Positions 16,068 to 24,484 of a DNA stretch of 64,000 nucleotides are shown piece after piece; the first letter of the stretch is position 1, and every line of letters starts with the position of its first letter. The translations under genes were made by a program, and so were the position numbers. Below the pieces are notes generated by a model that was not told the DNA's origin, searched no databases, and was given only the letters and a program-made list of their open reading frames with translations. This stretch comes from CAYWMY01 sp046352935 (GTDB taxonomy: Bacteria > Pseudomonadota > Gammaproteobacteria > Steroidobacterales > Steroidobacteraceae). The stretch lies in the NCBI GenBank assembly GCA_046352935.1, contig JAXMGR010000004.1, positions 124,001 to 188,000 of the forward strand, written 5' to 3'.

Positions 16068-16826
16068 ATGGACGCGCTTTACCTGAAGAACACCGTTGAA
16101 GCCGCGCTGCTCGCGGCGGGCCGCCCGCTCGACATCGCCGCGGTGCGGGAGCTGTTCGACGAATTCGAGCGGCCCGAGGTCGACGAGGTCCGCGAGGCGT
16201 TCGCGGCGCTGGCCGCCGACTACGAGGGGCGGGCGGTCGAGATCGTCGAGGTGGCGAGCGGATTCCGCGTGCAGGTGCGCAGCAGCTTCGCGGGGCCGGT
16301 CTCGCGTCTGTGGCAGGAACGCCCGACGAAGTACTCGCGGGCGCTGCTCGAGACACTGGCGCTGATCGCCTACCGCCAGCCCATCACGCGCGGCGAGATC
16401 GAGGACGTCCGCGGCGTCGCCGTGAATCCGAACATCGTCAAGACACTCACCGAGCGCGGCTGGGTGCGCGTGGTGGGCACGCGCGAGGTGCCCGGCCGGC
16501 CGGAGCTGCTGGGGACCACGCGTGAGTTCCTCGACTACTTCGGCCTGAGGAGCCTGGACACGCTGCCCTCGCTCGCCGAACTCAAGGACATGGACAACGT
16601 CGGTGTGCAGCTCGAGTTCCTCGAGCGCCCGACGGTGGCCGCGGCGCCGGTCGCCGGGGCCGCGCCCGAGGCGCAGGTCGTGGATACGCCCGTGCTGACG
16701 GTGCTGGAGGGCGGTCTCGCTGCGGTGGCCGATGTGGACTCAGATGCCGATGCCGATGCCGATGCCGATGCAGATGAGGAAGATGATCCTTCCGTGACCG
16801 GCGGCGCTGCGGGCGCCGGCGGCTGA
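16068..16826 (+). CDS. scpB: Segregation and condensation protein ScpB with acidic repeat tail
   Basis: 252 residues. Two winged-helix domains: LKNTVEAALLAAGRPLDIAAVRELFD (N-terminal) and TKYSRALLETLALIAYRQPITRGEIEDVRGV (second, about 85-115), then GWVRVVGTREVPGRPELLGTT. ScpB dimers bind ScpA in the condensin complex. The last 55 residues are not part of the core fold and contain an Asp-Ala run encoded by a 6-bp microsatellite (16743-16772: four GATGCC and one GATGCA), followed by DEEDD. Start ATG at 16068, 4 bp after the scpA stop; the frame upstream is only overlap with scpA. Confidence 0.94.
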   Translation: MDALYLKNTVEAALLAAGRPLDIAAVRELFDEFERPEVDEVREAFAALAADYEGRAVEIVEVASGFRVQVRSSFAGPVSRLWQERPTKYSRALLETLALIAYRQPITRGEIEDVRGVAVNPNIVKTLTERGWVRVVGTREVPGRPELLGTTREFLDYFGLRSLDTLPSLAELKDMDNVGVQLEFLERPTVAAAPVAGAAPEAQVVDTPVLTVLEGGLAAVADVDSDADADADADADEEDDPSVTGGAAGAGG

Positions 16827-16844
16827 TCCCCGGGAATTCGGGCC

Positions 16845-17687
16845 GTGTCGGAACGCATCCAGAAGGTGCTCGCCGCTGCGGGTCTGGGATCACGGCGCCA
16901 GATCGAGGCGTGGATCGCGGCGGGCCGTATCGAGGTCAATGGCGAGCCGGCGCAGGCGGGACAACCGATCGGCCCCCGCGACCGGGTGAGTCTCGACGGC
17001 CGACCCGTGCGGTTGCGGCTCGACCGCGAACCCGCACACCGCGCCATCATCTATCACCGGCCGGCGGGGGAGCCGCTCGCCCCCGATCCCGAGCGCGTCG
17101 AGTCATCGAGCGTCGAACGCCTGCCGAAGTCGCGGGGCCGGCGCTGGCTCGCCGTGAGCCCGCTGTCGTCGGCGGACGCGGGTCTCGAACTGCTGCTCAC
17201 CGATGGCACGCTGCACGCCGCGCTGAGTCGTGCGGCCACGCGCTGGACCCAGGAATACAGCCTGCGCCTGCGCGGTGGATTCGACGAGGCACGTATCCCC
17301 GAGATGATCGCCGCGGCCGCGGATGACGCGGAGGTACGGGGTGAGATCGTGGAGCTGCAGGCGACCGGCGGCGAGGCGGCCAACCGCTGGGCTCGCGCGG
17401 TCGTGCGCGGCCTCAGGCCGCGCGACCTGAAGCGCGTCTTCGAATCCCGCGGCATCGAGGTGAACCGCATCCTGCGCACGCGTCTCGGGCCGCTCGGAAT
17501 GGATCGCAGCCTCGCGCGCGGGGTGCACCGCGCGCTCACCGAGGGCGAGATCGAGGTGCTGCGCGAAGCCGCCGGCGTGCGACGCCCGGCCGTGGCACGC
17601 GTCGCGCCGGATCACCCGGGGCGCAGCCGTGCGCCGTCGGCGGGCCGGAGTTCCAGGCGCCCCGGCGGCAGGCGCGCACCGAACTGA
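16845..17687 (+). CDS. RluB/RsuA-family pseudouridine synthase-like protein lacking the catalytic Asp
   Basis: 280 residues. The N-terminal S4 RNA-binding domain is clear (SERIQKVLAAAGLGSRRQIEAWIAAGRIEVNGEPA, residues 2-36). The synthase domain aligns with RluB throughout: IIYHRPAGE, LTDGTLHAALSR, the WTQEYSLRLRG strand, and RDLKRVFESRGIEVNRILRTRLGPL. But where the family has GRLDxxTxGLLLxTxDG, this protein reads SPLSSADAGLELLLTDG, so the invariant catalytic aspartate is replaced. No alternative frame restores it. It may bind rRNA without modifying it, or represent a divergent branch. Basic tail at the C-terminus. Placement after scpB is the normal position of rluB, so it is the orthologue by context. 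Confidence 0.85.
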   Translation: MSERIQKVLAAAGLGSRRQIEAWIAAGRIEVNGEPAQAGQPIGPRDRVSLDGRPVRLRLDREPAHRAIIYHRPAGEPLAPDPERVESSSVERLPKSRGRRWLAVSPLSSADAGLELLLTDGTLHAALSRAATRWTQEYSLRLRGGFDEARIPEMIAAAADDAEVRGEIVELQATGGEAANRWARAVVRGLRPRDLKRVFESRGIEVNRILRTRLGPLGMDRSLARGVHRALTEGEIEVLREAAGVRRPAVARVAPDHPGRSRAPSAGRSSRRPGGRRAPN

Positions 17688-17713
17688 CCGGGGCGGAATC
17701 CGAGGCACCGTCG

Positions 17714-20700
17714 GTGCTCCAGTCCGAGCGGGAAGTCCCGTCACCGCCCACCGCGCCACGGATCCAGGTCGGACGCTGGCTCCCGTGGTTCGTGGGTGCG
17801 GCCCTCGTGGTCGGGGTCAGCGTGTTCACGCTGCGATTCTCCGAGGCGGAGCAGATCGCGGCGCTGGCCGAGCGCGCCGAGCCGTGGTGGCTGCTGCTCG
17901 CGTTCGTTCTCCAGGTCGGCACCTACTTCGCGCAGGGCGAGATCTGGCGCATGGTTTCCGGGGTCGCGGGCCAGACGCTGCGTCGTTCCTCGGCTTTCCG
18001 GCTGAGTCTCGCCAAGCTGTTCGTCGATCAGGCGCTGCCCTCGGCGAGTATCAGCGGTACCGCCGCGGTTGCGAAACATCTCGAAGAGCAGGGGATGGCG
18101 AAGCCGGCGGTGGCGGCGGGCGTCATCGTCAACCTCACGTCCTATTTCTCGACCTGCATCGTGATGCTTCTCGCGGCGCTATGGCTCGTGCCGTCGTCGG
18201 AGCAGGTGCCGGGTGCGGCTGCGGTCGTGGCCGTGGCCGCCGCTTTCGCGGCCTGCAGCCTGGTGATCGTCGTCGTCCTGTTCGCGCTGCCGGGGCGATC
18301 GGAAGGTTCTATCCTCCGCGGCGCCACGCGGCTGGCGGCAATCCGCGCACTCGCGGAGTTCTTCGAACGCGCCGACGTCGGCATCGTGCGTGCCCCGGGA
18401 CTGTTCCTCCGTGCCTGCGCCTGCCAGGCCGCCATCGTGCTGCTGGACGCCGCGACCATCGGCGTGCTCATCGAAGCGTTCGGCGCCAGCCCGCCCGGCA
18501 CCGTCGTGTTCTCGAGCTTCATGGTCTCGAACGTCTTTCGTGCGATCGGTGTGCTGCCCGGTGGTCTCGGCACATTCGAGGCCAGCTCCGTGCTGACCCT
18601 GCAGCTCGCCGGCGTGTCGCCGCCCGTCGCGCTGTCCGCGACTCTGCTGTTCCGGGGCCTGAGCTTCTGGCTCCCGATGCTGCCCGGCGCGTGGTTGTCG
18701 CGGCGCCTGTTCCGGGCCGCCCGCAGCGGCGTCCGTGGTATTGCGGCCGAGGCCTTCTGGGCGTCTTCGCCGGACGACGTGCTGCGGACGCTCGACAGCA
18801 CGACGAGCGGCCTGACGTCGGTTGCAGCGGAAATCCGGCTGCGACGGGTCGGGCCGAACCGGCTGGACCGCGATCGTTCACTGTCGCGGCTGCGGGTGCT
18901 CGGGCGCCAGCTCGCGAGCCCGCTGCTGCTGCTGCTGGTCTTCGCCGCGACCGTGTCCGTCGCGACGGGCGAGATCGCGGATGCGCTCGTCGTGCTCGCG
19001 ATCCTTGCGGCCAGCGTCGTCATCGGCTACCGGCGTGAGTATCGCGCGCATGCTGCGGCCGAGGCGCTGCGCGAGCGCATCCGCACGCGCACGAAGGTCG
19101 TACGCGACGGGCTGGAACAGTCCTTGTCCGTGGAAGACGTCGTGCCCGGCGACGTGGTACTGCTCGCGGCCGGCAGTCTCGTACCGGCCGATGCGCTCGT
19201 GCTCGAGGCCGTGGACTGCTATGTCAGCGAAGCGGTGCTCACGGGCGAGAGCTTCCCGGTCCGCAAGCTCGCGGGGACGCTGCCCGCCGGCACACCGCTC
19301 GGCCGGCGCTCGAACTGCGTCTGGCAGGGCACGAACGTGCGCAGCGGCACGCTGCGGGCCCTCGTGATCGCCACCGGCACGGCGACGCAGTTCGGGTCCA
19401 TCGCCGAGCGCCTGACGCTGCGCTCGCCGGAGACGGAGTTCGACCGCGGCATCCGGCGCTTCGGCTACCTCCTGACCAGTGCGATGCTGGCCATGGTGCT
19501 CCTGGTGTTCGCGGCGCACATGCTCGGCGGCCGCCCGGTCGTCGACACGCTGCTCTTCTCGATCGCGCTGGCCGTCGGGCTCAGCCCCGAGCTGCTGCCG
19601 GCGATCCTGAGCGTGAATCTCGCGCGTGGCGCGGAGTCGATGGCGCGCCGCGGCGTGCTGGTGCGCCACCTGAACGCGATCGAGAACCTCGGCAGCATGG
19701 ACGTGCTGTGCACCGACAAGACGGGCACGCTGACGGAGGGCGTCGTCAGTCTGGAGGGCGGCTACGACACGGCCGGAGCGGGATCCTCCGCGGTCGTCGA
19801 TCTGGGCGCCGTCAACGCGGCGATGGAGACCGGCCTGGCGAGCCCGCTCGACGATGCCATTCTCGCGGCCGCCACGCCGGACCTGACCGGCGTGCGCAAG
19901 CTCGCAGAGATTCCCTTCGACTTCGTGCGCAGGCGCGTGAGCATCGTCGTCGAACGCGCCGGTAACGTCGAGCTCGTGACGAAGGGCGCGTTCCGGCAGG
20001 TGCTCGACGCCTGTTCAAGGCTGTCCGATGGGCGCGTGCTGGATGCGGGGGAACGCGAGCGGCTCGACCGCCTGCATGCGGACTGGAGCGGTCGCGGCAT
20101 GCGGGTGCTCGCGGTGGGGTCGCGGATGCTGCAGCCGGCGGCAGCCTACGGGCGCGACGACGAGCGCGACCTGACGCTCGCCGGGTTCCTGGCGTTCGTC
20201 GATCGCCCGAAGGAGGGCGCGGCGGAGGCGATCGCGGATCTCGCCGGCCTCGGTGTCGCCGTGAAGCTGATCACCGGCGACTCGCGGCTCGTGGCGCAGC
20301 ACGTCGCCGGGCTCGTGGGCATGCGGCACGAGCGGGTGCTCACGGGTGCCCAGCTCGACGAACTGCACGACGAGGCGCTGTGGCGCGAGGCCGAGCGCAC
20401 GGACCTCTTCGTCGAGGTCGATCCCAACCAGAAGGAACGCATCATCCACGCGCTGCGCCGGATGGGGCACGTGGTCGGCTTCCTCGGCGACGGCGTCAAC
20501 GATGCGCCCGCCATGCACGCGGCCGACACGAGCCTTTCCGTCGAGCATGCCGTGGACGTCGCGCGCGAGGCGGCGGACTTCGTGCTGCTGCAGCGGGACC
20601 TCGATGTCATCCGGCGCGGCATCGAGGAGGGGCGGCGGACTTTCGCGAACACCCTCAAGTACGTGCTGACGACGACCAGCGCGAATCTCGGCAACATGGT

Positions 20701-21274
20701 CAGCATGGCGCTGGCGTCCCTGTTCCTGCCGTTCCTGCCACTGACGGCCGGCCAGATCCTGCTCAACAACTTCCTTTCCGACATCCCGGCCGTGGGCATC
20801 GCCGACGACCGCGTGGATCCCGAGCTCGTGCGTCGTCCCCAGCGCTGGGACATGCGTTTCATCGGTCGCTTCATGGTCGAGTTCGGGCTGCTGAGCTCGC
20901 TGTTCGATTTCCTGACGTTCGCGGTCCTGCTGTGGGGTCTGCAGGCGTCGCCCGACCTGTTCCGTACCGGCTGGTTCGTCGAGTCGCTGCTCACCGAGCT
21001 CGCCATCGCGCTCGTGGTCCGCACGCGGCGGCCGTTCTACCGGAGCCGCCCGGGCAACGTTCTCCTGGTCACGACACTCGTGCTGGCCGTGTTGACGCCC
21101 GCGATCCCGTATCTGCCGTTCGCGCGTTCGCTCGGCTTCGTGCCGCTGCCCGGCACGCTGCTCGCGATCCTGCTCGCGTTCACGGTTCTCTACGTGCTCG
21201 CCGCCGAAGCGGCGAAGCGCTGGTTCTATCGCGCGAGTGCCTCGTCCGCGACGCGGTCGGTGAACGTGGTCTGA
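17714..21274 (+). CDS. Fusion of LPG-synthase-type flippase domain and MgtA-type P-type ATPase
   Basis: 1186 residues in one uninterrupted frame. Residues about 18-340 form a multi-span membrane domain of the lysylphosphatidylglycerol synthetase/UPF0104 type (FVDQALPSASISGTAAVAKHL, FRAIGVLPGGLGTFEASSV). Residues about 350-1186 form a complete P-type ATPase: N-terminal cation-ATPase segment, TGES actuator loop (VLTGESFPVRK), M4 LSPELLPAI as in MgtA, phosphorylation site DKTGTLT (Asp668), the KGA of the nucleotide domain, TGD and the GDGVNDAPAM hinge, then C-terminal membrane helices. The LSPELLP motif and ARRGVLVRHLNAIENLGSMD resemble Mg2+-importing ATPases. The flippase half handles lipids in known proteins; why it is joined to an ion pump is unknown. 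GTG start at 17714 with GAGG 8 bases upstream; no better start is seen. The 3' end overlaps the convergent aldo/keto reductase by 49 bp. Confidence 0.9.
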   Translation: MLQSEREVPSPPTAPRIQVGRWLPWFVGAALVVGVSVFTLRFSEAEQIAALAERAEPWWLLLAFVLQVGTYFAQGEIWRMVSGVAGQTLRRSSAFRLSLAKLFVDQALPSASISGTAAVAKHLEEQGMAKPAVAAGVIVNLTSYFSTCIVMLLAALWLVPSSEQVPGAAAVVAVAAAFAACSLVIVVVLFALPGRSEGSILRGATRLAAIRALAEFFERADVGIVRAPGLFLRACACQAAIVLLDAATIGVLIEAFGASPPGTVVFSSFMVSNVFRAIGVLPGGLGTFEASSVLTLQLAGVSPPVALSATLLFRGLSFWLPMLPGAWLSRRLFRAARSGVRGIAAEAFWASSPDDVLRTLDSTTSGLTSVAAEIRLRRVGPNRLDRDRSLSRLRVLGRQLASPLLLLLVFAATVSVATGEIADALVVLAILAASVVIGYRREYRAHAAAEALRERIRTRTKVVRDGLEQSLSVEDVVPGDVVLLAAGSLVPADALVLEAVDCYVSEAVLTGESFPVRKLAGTLPAGTPLGRRSNCVWQGTNVRSGTLRALVIATGTATQFGSIAERLTLRSPETEFDRGIRRFGYLLTSAMLAMVLLVFAAHMLGGRPVVDTLLFSIALAVGLSPELLPAILSVNLARGAESMARRGVLVRHLNAIENLGSMDVLCTDKTGTLTEGVVSLEGGYDTAGAGSSAVVDLGAVNAAMETGLASPLDDAILAAATPDLTGVRKLAEIPFDFVRRRVSIVVERAGNVELVTKGAFRQVLDACSRLSDGRVLDAGERERLDRLHADWSGRGMRVLAVGSRMLQPAAAYGRDDERDLTLAGFLAFVDRPKEGAAEAIADLAGLGVAVKLITGDSRLVAQHVAGLVGMRHERVLTGAQLDELHDEALWREAERTDLFVEVDPNQKERIIHALRRMGHVVGFLGDGVNDAPAMHAADTSLSVEHAVDVAREAADFVLLQRDLDVIRRGIEEGRRTFANTLKYVLTTTSANLGNMVSMALASLFLPFLPLTAGQILLNNFLSDIPAVGIADDRVDPELVRRPQRWDMRFIGRFMVEFGLLSSLFDFLTFAVLLWGLQASPDLFRTGWFVESLLTELAIALVVRTRRPFYRSRPGNVLLVTTLVLAVLTPAIPYLPFARSLGFVPLPGTLLAILLAFTVLYVLAAEAAKRWFYRASASSATRSVNVV

Positions 21275-22254
21275 CACCAGTGCGGGTAGGAGGGCGCCAG
21301 CGGTGTCGCGGCGTCGAGCTCGGCGAGATCCTCCGCGGTGAGTGCCAGGCGCGCGGCGGCGAGGTTGTCATCGAGCTGCTCGAGTTTCGTGGCCCCCAGG
21401 ATCACGCTCGAAACCGCATCCTTCGCCAGCAGCCAGGCGAGCGCGACCTGCGCGACACTGGCGCCGTGGCGGGCGGCGATGCCGCGCATGCGCTCGACGA
21501 GTGCGAATCCCGCGGCACGATCGAAGGGCAGGATGTCGAAGCCCGAATAGCGGCCCTCCGGATCGGCGAGGGTCTCGGGGCGGTACTTGCCCGTGAGGAA
21601 GCCGAACGCGAGCGGACTCCAGACCGTGAGTCCGAGGCCGTAGTGGCGCATCATCGGCAGCACCTCGCGCTCGAGGTCGCGGCCGAGCAGCGAGTAATAC
21701 ATCTGGCCGTGCGTGAACGGCGCAAGTCCGTTGCTGCGCTGGAATTCCAGTGCAGCCGCAACCGTCCAGGCCGACCAGTTCGAGAACCCGAGATAGCGCA
21801 CCTTGCCGGCACGGACGATGTCGTCGAGCGCCACGAGCGTTTCCTCGAGCGGCACGTGCGGATCCTGGCGGTGCACCACGTACACGTCGATCCAGTCGGT
21901 GTCGAGTCGCCTGAGGCTCGCATCCACGGCGCTCAGGATGTGCCGGCGCGAGAGTCCGGCATCCATCAGGGACCGGCCCATCCGCACGCCGACCTTGGTC
22001 GTGATCAGCACCTTCCGGCGATGCGGTTTCAACGCCGCGCCGAGCAGAGTCTCGGACTCGCCGCCCGCATAGACGTCCGCGGTGTCGAACAGCGTGACAC
22101 CGGCATCGAGTGCGCGGGACACGAGTTCCGCCGCGAGGGCGGGGCCGGCGCGCATCAGTGAAGGGATCGCGGGCTTGCCCGCGGTGAACGTCATCGCGCC
22201 GAACGCGAGACGGGAGACGATCAGGCCGCTGTTGCCGAGCCGGGTGTACTGCAT
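21226..22254 (-). CDS. Aldo/keto reductase
   Basis: 342 residues, TIM-barrel NADPH-dependent oxidoreductase. Signatures: FDTADVYAGGESETLLG (catalytic Asp and Tyr), KVLITTKVG (catalytic Lys), DWIDVYVVHRQDP (His), SNWSAW and GATKLEQLDDNL near the C-terminus. Reduces or oxidises a carbonyl/alcohol; substrate unknown. Its last 49 bases overlap the end of the convergent fusion ATPase gene. It lies 12 bp downstream of the zinc alcohol dehydrogenase in the same direction, so both probably form a two-gene operon within the catabolic region. Confidence 0.93.
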   Translation of the reverse strand: MQYTRLGNSGLIVSRLAFGAMTFTAGKPAIPSLMRAGPALAAELVSRALDAGVTLFDTADVYAGGESETLLGAALKPHRRKVLITTKVGVRMGRSLMDAGLSRRHILSAVDASLRRLDTDWIDVYVVHRQDPHVPLEETLVALDDIVRAGKVRYLGFSNWSAWTVAAALEFQRSNGLAPFTHGQMYYSLLGRDLEREVLPMMRHYGLGLTVWSPLAFGFLTGKYRPETLADPEGRYSGFDILPFDRAAGFALVERMRGIAARHGASVAQVALAWLLAKDAVSSVILGATKLEQLDDNLAAARLALTAEDLAELDAATPLAPSYPHWCQTTFTDRVADEALAR

Positions 22255-22266
22255 GTCGCGGGTGCC

Positions 22267-23286
22267 TCAGGGGTGGATCATGACCTTGCAGTGTGCGCTG
22301 CGCTCGCGCAGGGCTGTGAAGGCGGTGGGCAGGCCGTCGAGGTCGACGTGTTCGGTGATCATGGCACGCGGCTCCGTGGCCCCCGCCGCGAGCGTGGCGA
22401 TCGCCTGCCGGTAGGTGCGCAGGTCGTAGGCGACCGAGAACTGCATGGTGACGTCCTTGAAGACGGCGAGCGCGGGCGCGGTGTCGTCGGGACGACCGCA
22501 GAAGCCGAGGACGACGACCGTGCCGCCGATCGCGACGCACTGGAGCGCGCGCGCGATGGCGCCGGGATGGCCCGTGCACTCGAAGACGACCTCGGGCGGT
22601 CCCCCGAGCGCGTTGGTCGCGGCGGCGGGAAGATCGGTGTCGTAGGGCAGGAACGTATCCGCACCCATGCGCTGCGCGATGGCCTCGCGGCGCCGTGACG
22701 GCGCACTGGCGACGAGCCGCTCGGCACCCATGCGCCGGGCCCAGAAGATCGCCGCCATGCCGATCGGGCCGGTGCCGAGCACCAGTGCGCGATCGGCGAG
22801 CTTCATCTGTGCGCGCCAGACGCCGCGCAGGCCGACGGCGAGCGGCTCGATGAGGGCGCCGTCGTCGTAGGTCATCGAGTCGGGGAGGCGCAGCGTGTTG
22901 CCCGCCGGTGCGCGCACGTATTCCGCGTAGGCGCCCGGCACCACGCCCGCGCCCATGTACTGGGCCTGCGCGCAGCGCGGGAACTCGCCGCCCAGGCAGG
23001 CGCGGCAGGAGCCGCAGCCCAGCACCGGCAGCACGACGACACGGTCACCGATGGCGAAATCGCGCACGCCGGTACCGCGAGCCACGACGTCGCCGGCGAA
23101 CTCATGGCCGAAGATGCAGCCCGGCTCGACGACGAGCCCCGATTCGCCGGCCGCGAGATGCAGGTCGCTGCCGCAGATGCCGCAGCTGCGCGTGCGGATC
23201 AATACCTCGCCGGGAGCGGGTGCCGGATCCGGGCGTGTCGCAATCCGCAGGGGATCGTTGAAAGCGTCGAACACCGCTGCACGCAT
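22267..23286 (-). CDS. Zinc-dependent alcohol dehydrogenase (MDR family)
   Basis: 339 residues. Catalytic zinc site CGICGSDLH (Cys near 37) with GHEFAGDV; structural zinc site GCGSCRACLGGEFPRC; Rossmann motif VLGTGPIGMAAIFWARRMGA with NAD(P) binding. It resembles threonine/sorbitol dehydrogenase-like members, so the substrate is a secondary alcohol by family, not determined. ATG at 23286 is preferred over the longer frame (to 23331) because MRAAVFD is the usual family start and a GGAGG lies just upstream. Followed at 12 bp by the aldo/keto reductase. Confidence 0.93.
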   Translation of the reverse strand: MRAAVFDAFNDPLRIATRPDPAPAPGEVLIRTRSCGICGSDLHLAAGESGLVVEPGCIFGHEFAGDVVARGTGVRDFAIGDRVVVLPVLGCGSCRACLGGEFPRCAQAQYMGAGVVPGAYAEYVRAPAGNTLRLPDSMTYDDGALIEPLAVGLRGVWRAQMKLADRALVLGTGPIGMAAIFWARRMGAERLVASAPSRRREAIAQRMGADTFLPYDTDLPAAATNALGGPPEVVFECTGHPGAIARALQCVAIGGTVVVLGFCGRPDDTAPALAVFKDVTMQFSVAYDLRTYRQAIATLAAGATEPRAMITEHVDLDGLPTAFTALRERSAHCKVMIHP

Positions 23287-23355
23287 GGGGCCTCCTGATC
23301 GATCGATGTAGCTGTTCGATCGCCGGGCCACGGCGGCGTGACCCGGCCGGTCGTG

Positions 23356-24333
23356 TCATGGGCGCGGCGCGGCGTTGCCGTGACGCCGGACTGCGTAGGT
23401 GATGAACTCGCGCATCGCCGGCGTGTGCTCCCCTTCGTGTGCGAGGAGCACGAAGTCCGTGCACAGGTCGAATCCGGCGATGGGACGCCGCACGGTGCTC
23501 GACCGGGATTCCCGGCTCTGGCGGAACCAGCCGAAGGTGACGACCGGAAGATGGTGCTTCAGGCCGTAGCGCTCCGAGCCTGCGCTCGTCGCCTCTGGCG
23601 GCAGGATCGCTTCCGCCTTTGCATCGGACAGCAGTTCGCGGACGGGCCTGAGCAGGGCGACACCGTGCCCGTCCGGGAATCGCGATGTGCTGTCCTTCAG
23701 CGCACTCACGGGCACCTCGTCGTAACGGGCGAGTTCGTGGTCGACGGGAATGCGCAGCTCCACGCGCTCCTGGCGCAGCACGGCCTGCAACAGCGATCGC
23801 GGGTACGTCAGTTCACCGCCGTCGCCGGAATCGTAGCTCTCGGTCGACAGTCCAAGACCCAGGATCAACGCGAGATCGAGGTCGTGCGAGCGCAGGTCAC
23901 GGATGGTTTCGCTCTGATAGTGGCTGTCCACCCGCAGGTCGATCCCGGGGTGGGACTCGATGAAGCCCTCGACCAGCCCGGAGCGCTCCGGGAGATCGAA
24001 GGTATACAGCGCTGCGCCGAGACGCAGGCGATTGGACCGCTCGTCGCAGACACTCCGCGCCTCGTTCAGCAGCAGGCAGCTGTTCTCGATGACCCGGCGC
24101 GCATGGTCGAGCAGCCGGCGGCCGGCGGGTGTGATGGTGACCTCCCGGGTCGTCCGCTCGAAGAGCTGGAAGCCCAGCCGCTTCTCGAGCTGGCTGATCT
24201 GGATGGACAGGCTCGGCTGGGTCATGTGCAGCCGTTCGGCCGCCTGCGTGAACGATTGAGTCTCGGCCACTGCGACGAAACAGCGTAGTGGCTTGTTACT
24301 CAGGTCCAATACCCGCTCCTGGGTCCGCGCCAA
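23356..24333 (-). CDS. LysR-type transcriptional regulator
   Basis: 325 residues. The winged HTH is at residues about 12-70 (LRCFVAVAETQSFTQAAERLHMTQPSLSIQISQLEKRLGFQLFER) and the C-terminal effector domain follows. It is upstream of, and codirectional with, the alcohol dehydrogenase-aldo/keto reductase pair (70 bp gap), and divergent from the decayed acyl-CoA synthetase. LysR regulators usually control a divergent gene; here that gene is a pseudogene, so its present target may be the downstream pair or the catabolic operon to the right (inference). The shared upstream region holds a palindrome described separately. Confidence 0.92.
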   Translation of the reverse strand: MARTQERVLDLSNKPLRCFVAVAETQSFTQAAERLHMTQPSLSIQISQLEKRLGFQLFERTTREVTITPAGRRLLDHARRVIENSCLLLNEARSVCDERSNRLRLGAALYTFDLPERSGLVEGFIESHPGIDLRVDSHYQSETIRDLRSHDLDLALILGLGLSTESYDSGDGGELTYPRSLLQAVLRQERVELRIPVDHELARYDEVPVSALKDSTSRFPDGHGVALLRPVRELLSDAKAEAILPPEATSAGSERYGLKHHLPVVTFGWFRQSRESRSSTVRRPIAGFDLCTDFVLLAHEGEHTPAMREFITYAVRRHGNAAPRP

Positions 24334-24484
24334 TCATCGAGACCGGTGAATCCGGCGCTTCCTTCACCGTGTCTGCTTTCATTTCACATTCCAATAAATG
24401 AGGTGTCAATCCAATTGGACCGGGCGCGCGCCCGCATCAAGCTGGCACCGGCTGCCGGTCAACACGACGCCGGGAGCATCATCG
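24334..24484. promoter_or_regulatory. Divergent LysR/synthetase control region with TCCAATTGGA palindrome
   Basis: A perfect 10-bp palindrome TCCAATTGGA lies at 24410-24419. The half-word CCAAT also occurs at about 24391 and at 24305 (inside the lysR start region), giving three copies in a short, locally less GC-rich stretch. LysR regulators bind interrupted dyads near their own promoter, so this is a reasonable operator candidate. No clear -35/-10 pair was found. Confidence 0.4.
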
